64,000 nt of DNA from Formicarius rufipectus. Lineage: Eukaryota; Chordata; Aves; Passeriformes; Formicariidae. Made by a program: the position numbers and the translations under genes. Location of the stretch: the NCBI GenBank assembly GCA_013399695.1, contig VXAU01003997.1, positions 620,001-684,000 of the forward strand. The letters are read 5' to 3'. The notes beneath the pieces are model-generated. The model saw only the letters and a list, made by a program, of their open reading frames with translations, was not told the origin of the DNA and did not search any database. Within the stretch, counting starts at the first letter, position 1. Each line of letters begins with the position of its first letter. Shown one piece after another: positions 57,319 through 64,000 of the stretch.

Positions 57319-59182
57319 TCAAGTGAGGAAAGGAGCACTCTTCATTTCACCCACTGACTCACTTTGAAAACAAAGTAAAAAATAAAAGACCCATTGCCTT
57401 GAAAGCAACTTCACTCCAGCTTAATCAGGACCAGTTGTTTCCCAACATCTAGCTATCTGTGTTTTCCACCAAGGCAATTGTTTTCCACTGTCAAATCACG
57501 CCAGGGAAAGTTCTGATCCCAAACAACAACAGAAAACCTGTATTTCCCTGTTCATTAGTACAGTTAATAATCTAACAAAATACAAATATTTGACTTATGA
57601 CAATGACAAGGCAAAAAAAAAATCAAAATAAAGCACTAACTTTCCAATGTGCACTGGGAAAGATCTCCTGTATGTGTGAATGTGCTTTTGTGCCTCTTTT
57701 ATTTGTGCTTTAATACCTGGAGAAGAAGTGCTGCCAAGGGCTTATTTGCATGGCAAAGGCCACTGTGGTGAGACCTGTAGAAGTGGCTGGGGCAGCACAG
57801 CCTGTGCCACAAAAGACAGGCAGACAAAACCCCTGCAACGTGCTATCCAAGTAAACTGATCCAGGCCTGACCCTCCTTTACATGGACACTCAATCTGGCA
57901 ACATGAAATCACTTAAAAATAGACACAAATGACAATCTGGTTCCACTGCCACCACCAGGAGATGAGGGTCTGAGACTGAGGTGATTCTTTCACAACTCTT
58001 TGCAGATCTGTGCTGACATGGCTCTCTGCAGCCAGCTGAGGGGTTGGCCAAGAGCTGGATGTGCCCCCACAGGGCTTTGGCATGGACTTCATCAGATTTC
58101 TTGACTTTGCTCCACTCAGCCCTGTTGAGTCTGAATTTTCATGACCCTTAACTAAAGAAAAAGGTCCAACTCCTTTCAGAACTTTCTTTCTGAAAACACT
58201 TTCGCCTTCCTGGTGTCTTCTTAGCTGTTTTTCTACAAAGTGGCCATGGCAGGGAGCTGTGTCCTCATGGTGAGAAACAGCCACTAGGCACAGTGGGAAT
58301 CCTCACGTTTAACCTAAAAACAGCCCCCTGGTACCCAGAAACTTCCCCATGCCAACCATACATGGCATTGCTGCTGCTCTGAGGGCTCCACACGCCCTGG
58401 TGCTTGAGGATTGAACTCACTCCCCTGGGAAGCACCGAAGGTTTCTGATGTTTCTATCCCAGGCTTCTGATTTTGAGAGTGTGGACAACTTCTTCCCTCC
58501 TGCTACAGGAATGGGGTTCCCCTGAGCTCTTCATTGGGCAGCTCAGACACTCCAGCCCCGTCTTCGCAGCTTAAATCAAACCACAAATGCCCTGTCAGCA
58601 GGTGCACTCATTACCTTACCCTGCAGCACGTGTGGGAGGGCAGATTCCACACCATGTAGTCACTACACCTCTGCTCAGGCCCAATTTAGACAAACTTCCA
58701 AGCTTCCAACAATCTGCTCAGATCCTTTTCTGATTGTCCTCTCCCACCTGCCAGCAGTAGAGCAGCAACATTTCTGGCTTGGCTCAGAGGACCATTCCAT
58801 TGCCTGAGCATTCCCTGGTGGGTTCACATGGCTGAATTTACCACCAAATCACTCCATGGGACCAAGCCTGGACATCCTGTGGTTTCCCAAGAGTTGGCAC
58901 AAGCCTTGCCTGGAGAAGAACTGCAGGGCCTCCAAGGAGAGGGGTGGGAGTGAGAGCTTTAAAAGGGATGAGGAGCACAAGGAGCTTTTAGAGATCGTGT
59001 TTCCTCCAGACTGACCTGAAAATACTACAGTTTGGGTTTAGGAGGATTATGAATTACCCAACAAATGCAGAAAGCGCCGAAAGCAGGAGGTGTCTGGGCT
59101 AAGCAGGAGATGATAAACAGCTCCCACATTATCTACACGGGCTCCCTGACAACCAAATGATACCTGGGACTTACATAAACCA
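57319..59182. other. Unique noncoding DNA
   Basis: No gene or transposon was recognised. A 123-codon minus-strand frame (57913-58284) has no recognisable domain. Confidence 0.5.
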
Positions 59183-59395
59183 CTGAATCACAGAATGGCT
59201 TGGGTTGGAAGGGACTTGAAAGTTCATCTCTTTCCAACTCCCTTCCACCATCCCAGATTGCTCAGAGCCCCATCCAACTTGGCCTTGGACACTCCCAGGG
59301 ATGGGGCAGCCACAGCTTCTCTGCCCAACCTGTGCCAGGGCCTGCCCACCCTCACAGGGGAGAATTTATTCCATATATCCATACCTAAGTTTCCC
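59183..59395 (-). mobile_element. CR1 LINE, 5'-truncated, 3' end
   Basis: Inverted CR1: CACTGAATCACAGAATGGCT, TGGGTTGGAAGGGACTTGAA, CCAACTCCCTTCCACCATCC, then the inverted ORF2 C-terminal region up to CCCTCACAGGGGAGAATTTA. About 15 bp of the usual 'TGCCATGGGCAGGGACACC' stretch is deleted. Confidence 0.93.
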
Positions 59396-62300
59396 CTCTT
59401 GTTTTGTTTTGAAAGCGTTTGATAGAATCAAGTTAAATCACCCCTCACAATACTGATTTTTCTTCAGTATGTTATCAACAGATCTGAAATGAAGTTACTT
59501 TTTATTTTTTGTGGACTCCAAATTAAGCAAACTATTTACTACTTGACCTCAGGTGACTAACTCTCATTTGTTCTAATGTGTCAGTTTAAAATAACTCTAC
59601 ATATCATGCCCACAAAAGTGTCTTACTCTGAATGCCCTGTTCACTTTCTTCTGCAGGCACCTTTTGGGCCATAAAAATCTTTGCTTCCAGTTTTCTAAGG
59701 CGGAACATTTGCATAGTCATTTGAATAGATGGAGAACAAAATCTCCTTTAGATATTTGCAGAGCACAAGGAAAACTGCATTTTTATAATTTTTTTTTCTG
59801 ATTATTTTATTGTGCTACATAAGTTAGAGCAGCACAAAAAGGGATTAATGTAAAAGATTCATAGAAAATAAACCCAAAATACAGGGACTGATTTGGTACT
59901 GGCACTATATATAGAGCCACTGATAACTGAAGGGCTTCTTTATAATTGAAGATTGAGAAAAATCCCCTTTAAGTGATGCACAATCATGGAAGGAGAGAAG
60001 AGTAACAATTAGGAAGTAGAAATAAAAGACAAAGTCAAATAAACAAGTCAGCTGACAAACATAAACAAATCTTTAGGCTTTTTAAGCAACCTTCATTGAA
60101 TTATTTACCAGTTTACTCTGAAACCTCACAGCGAATAATCTCTATCAACCTAAAGAGAACGTCTCCTTTTGGCTTATAAAAACTGATGAGAATGAGAATA
60201 GAGAGGACCAAAGTGACACCCACAGCAAATCATATATTTATCAGTTTCTTTGTTTTTATCTTGGTGTTTCTATAAAATGTGAGGGAGAAACCTTTCTGTG
60301 TTTCTAAACCCTATTGCAGAGCGTATTTTGAAAGAGCAGAAGCAGGATAGCTGCATTTGAAATGCATTAGCTGGAGTGGAACTTCTGAAGAGTTCAGACA
60401 GCTTTTCAGAGAAAAAGGAGGATTTTCAATTAATACTGAATGGGTAAACAGAAAAATAGATGAGTAGTTGAACTGGTTCTTTTATTAAAGACTTCTTCAA
60501 TTACACTCTGTGTTATGAGACATATATAATGTATATTAATATATAACACATAAATTTATATGCACACACGTGCATTCAGAGGCAAATACATGTATACATA
60601 CACTGTATTTTCCTCATGGCTAATTTCAGGGGGTGAAAATATTATAGCTTTCTAAAACTTCTCCATAGTTTTAGGCCAAGTTCACCCCGATAGCTGAGCC
60701 ACCAAAACACTGTGAGGAAATCAATTTTATATGAGAGATAGGATTGTCCCATCACAGAGCACTGATGAGACTGCTGTGCTGACTCTTCAGTCCTAAAATC
60801 CAGTGTCACAGGCATAAAAACAAAAGCCACTTATAGCAGGAGTTCCTCTAGTTAAGTATTTAAAACAACCATTATAAAGCTGCAACTCAAAAAGCTTTTA
60901 AACCCTTCTCAAGCAGAGTGGATGTAAACTACCTTGGTTTTAAGTGCAGCCCAGTTCACACCAGATGCAACTGGCCATGCAGTTGTGAAGTCTGAGCTGG
61001 AAACACTCCTTTCTTCCTGGTCAAAATCCTCAAGTTAAAAGAGAGAAAGAATATAATCCATGAACAAAGGCAAGGAGCAAGATAAAAGCAGGAACAGACT
61101 AAAGTGTTCTGAATACTGAACCCAGCTCCGTATCAATTTACCTGGCTTAGCTTGTGTTGTGTCAGTGTAACAGACTGTTGTTGGAAAGATAAGCAGGGCT
61201 ATGGCCTGAAGAAGAATCCCTAAACAATGACAACCTTGTTAGAAGAGTTTTTTATTATATATGTATACATTAGCTGCCATTGACTTTGTTTATTAAGAAA
61301 ATCTTATCTTAGATTCTGAGATCATAAAAGCTTAATCTATTCTATTTCATCTGTATTTTAAACTGCATTTTTGAGCAAAATAAGTCCAAATATATCTCAT
61401 ATTTTCACTGGAAAAAGCTTCACCCCAAGTTCCCAGATAAATCTTGCTCCTAGATACAATGAGGCATAGAAAATGAATGCAATGAACATTTCCAGATGGG
61501 GAATCAGTTTTTTAGTGATAGCATCAGTGAAATCTTCACAGTACTTCAAAGCCTGATGGAGAGCACTGGGTGTTTGTGTCAGGGAGAAGAGATATTAGAT
61601 CTGGCTATTCCCAGTAAAACCACTGGAGAAGCATAAAGGGTGCACTTTGAGTCAGCCCTAAACAAAGGCAGGAAATCTCTTCTTACCACAACAAATTTGT
61701 ATTCAGTCTACGCTGTAGGATATCAAGTGACCTGGGCAAACTGGTGTGTCTGTGCCCCAAAAACATACATTCCTTTTAGACTTTTGTTGAGGAATTGCTT
61801 GCAGGAGGCCCATGGATTCCCCATGCAGGATATATTATGGCTTTGAAAACAAAGGATCTTTCTGCAGGATGACGAAGCCCAAACTCTGACTTGCCATTTA
61901 AAGGGAATAAAAATGGGGAAAATATTTATTACAACATCTACTATAAAGTGCTACAATAAAGATGCCAAGATAGAATATATACTCATGTAAAGGCTCATTG
62001 CCTAACAGGGCAATTGTGTTTAAGAGGGAAAACTACTTTGACTGATTAAAAGTATCATTTTGCCCTGACATGAGATCTGTGGAAGGACAGTGGTTCCCTG
62101 GCAAGGTGGTTGCATCTGAAAACACAACCAGGTCAAAATAAGAGTGTTTTCTGCTGGTTTATAAACTTGTAAATCCAGCACAGGAAAGGGCACTGACACC
62201 CCTGCCACTGCTCCAACAAAAGATAAGCAATGTTTTAAAGTCTCCAAACAGACTTGCATGAGTTTTAACTGGTGAATATGGCTTATTCTGGTCCTTTGGA

Positions 62301-62792
62301 TGGGACTGTGTTTCTACTCCTGCTCATACTCGACCAACAATACCCTTCTCAGTTCTAGTTGCTTACTCTTGTACAACTTTCAGCTACTGTGAGTAAGCAG
62401 CTACTATGAACAGTGAAATCCTGGATATAGAAATATAGGCACAATCAATAAAGTGGGAGACAGGAGATGAAGAGGGGTCTGGCACGGGTTTTAATTTTAT
62501 TTATCATTATTTTACAGTCCAGGTTGTGTCTTTGGAAGTGACAGTGAAACTCTGTCAACATCCCATGGTCTTTTGCCTTGAAAACACTCTGTGCTTGGTG
62601 CAGAAATGTAGGCAGTAAGGGAATAGTCAGGGTGCCCATGGCAAAATGGATACGCACCAGGCACTTTTGTATTTCTGCAGAGGGTCAGACACTGTGCAGA
62701 GCTGCCCACAGTTGCTATCCATAACTTACACTAATGTTGCTCAGATCATGGATGGAATTAATGTGGCTACATGACCGCCTTCTCTCTTTAAA
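59396..62792. other. 3.4 kb of AT-rich unique DNA
   Basis: No gene or transposon was recognised. An AT-dinucleotide-like patch of about 80 bp lies near 60515-60600 (alternating TATA/ACAC words). Confidence 0.5.
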
Positions 62793-62858
62793 TAGAATCA
62801 TAGAACTGGTTTTTGTTGGAAGAAACCTCCAAGATCATCGAATCTAAATGTTTCCATA
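62793..62858 (-). mobile_element. CR1 LINE, tail fragment
   Basis: Inverted CR1 tail: ATAGAATCATAGAACTGGTT, then GTTGGAAGAAACCTCCAAGA and TCATCGAATC. About 65 bp long. Confidence 0.82.
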
Positions 62859-63964
62859 CCCTCTAGATGTGTTCATGGTATTTTGCACACCTTCCTCTCC
62901 TGGAAGTCCTTGCTACTGGAAGCTATTATTTAGGACTGAACTTTCTAAAGCATCCTACAAATTTTGATGGACAGCAGAAGGATTTTTATTTTTTTTCATG
63001 TAATGGCCTTTTTGTGGTTTCTAATATTGGACAGATTACAGAGATGATGTAGAGAGCATTGTTGTCTGAGGATTTTCAGCCATTATCCTTAACATCTCGC
63101 AAGCCACAGAAGGAATCTTTAGTTCTACTTGCATGTTTTTCTCTGGAAGTTCATCAGTGACTATGATTTCTTCAAAATTCCTGCTGTACAATCTTTCTAA
63201 AAAATTAGAAGTTAGAAAAATGAATAGTAGGCTAGTTAACTTCATCTATTTCCATGCAACCTGATCAATTATAATCTCTGTATGTCTTAAAAGCTGCAGG
63301 TGACAAAACCTTTGGGTACTGATAAAATGTTTCATTGCATCAACTTTCATAGCTGGAAGCAGTTGACTATTTTTCAGGTATATAACACTGATCAGCCTGG
63401 AATTTAGTGTTCATTTTAACAAGTCAAATCACTTCAGATATAACAGATATTTTTTATAGATATATATGATATCACATATTTAACATTTCCAACTGTGCTA
63501 CCTCTTTGGTCATCACCTACATATACTAATATATATATTAAATGCATAATTCATACAATATTTCAACACAGTAGCAATGGATGGGCTGGAAATGCATGCT
63601 GCTGCACTCCACTGTTTTTAATAACAGCACTGGAATCAGGTTTATTTATTAAATCAGTGACTTCAGTTAACAACTCAAATCATCCTTTTTTTCAGCAAAG
63701 CCTTTATTAAGCATGACAGCCTTGGTAAAAAAATCTGCTCAGAGCTAAATTTCCACATTTTCCAAATATGGGAACTTTAAAAGTGAAATCCTGAGACTCT
63801 TGAAAGCTGGTTAAAAACATTACATTATGTTTAAAAGCAATGAGTACTCTATTGCTTTAGAAAATAAAATACTTCGAAACTTCAAGAAAACAGCAACAGC
63901 CTTGTAAAAATCTAGCTAGTTACTAGCATTTTGGCCTCTCCCAGTTCAGCATGGAAAATTAATT
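62859..63964. other. AT-rich unique DNA to the window edge
   Basis: No gene was recognised. Short TATA-rich patches occur near 63450-63540. Confidence 0.5.
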
Positions 63965-63983
63965 TTTGTTTGTTTGTTTGTTT
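63965..63983. repeat. (GTTT)n run near the window end
   Basis: Four to five GTTT units, followed by T-rich sequence that may continue past the window. Confidence 0.8.
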
Positions 63984-64000
63984 AGGGCTTTTTTGGTGGG

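Noticed and set aside
1..64000. CRISPR arrays, bacterial operons, tRNA or rRNA genes
   Set aside because: The DNA is clearly avian nuclear sequence. No regularly spaced direct repeats, ribosomal sequence or tRNA A/B-box pairs were found on reading.

Overview
The window is noncoding nuclear DNA from a bird, most probably a passerine. The main evidence is 22 copies or fragments of chicken-repeat-1 (CR1) LINEs, evenly split between strands (11 each) and adding up to roughly a tenth of the window. Nearly all are 5'-truncated, and many keep the octamer-like 3' tail (variants of ATTCTATG or ATTCTGTG) typical of bird and reptile CR1. Long terminal repeats (LTRs) of avian ERVL-like endogenous retroviruses support the same assignment. 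I found no exon chain, no tRNA, rRNA or snRNA gene, no CpG-island promoter and no retroviral internal coding region. The stretch reads as a gene desert or a large intron.

Layout. 1-4.5 kb: unique AT-rich DNA with an AACAT pentanucleotide array and two GGAA-type arrays, one touching an unresolved base (N) at 2833. 4.5-8.6 kb: four CR1 copies, an unexplained 184-codon open frame, and a palindromic MITE-like element. 8.6-15.9 kb: the longest stretch with no recognised transposon. 15.9-26.8 kb: six CR1 pieces, including the longest one (22210-23040, broken ORF2 3' part) and a minus-strand ERVL-like LTR. 26.8-31.8 kb: unique DNA. 31.8-37.7 kb: a truncated LTR, a long CR1, T-rich and AGGAG arrays, a complete 991-bp solo LTR with a perfect 5-bp target duplication, and an old CR1. 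37.7-64 kb: mostly unique AT-rich DNA with ten more CR1 pieces, an LTR end fragment, a T/G-rich tract at 46.2 kb and an A/C-rich tract with an internal 112-bp duplication at 51.5 kb.

Nothing here works together as a pathway or operon, and I see no new molecular system. The best leads are modest: (1) two loci (45.2 kb and 57.1 kb) that share the same 55-nt non-CR1 module joined at the same point to a CR1 3' segment, which suggests an undescribed chimeric or SINE-like repeat; (2) the solo LTR with its target duplication; (3) the palindromic element near 7.3 kb; (4) the tandem-array structures. Family assignments come from recall of repeat consensus features, not from a database search.
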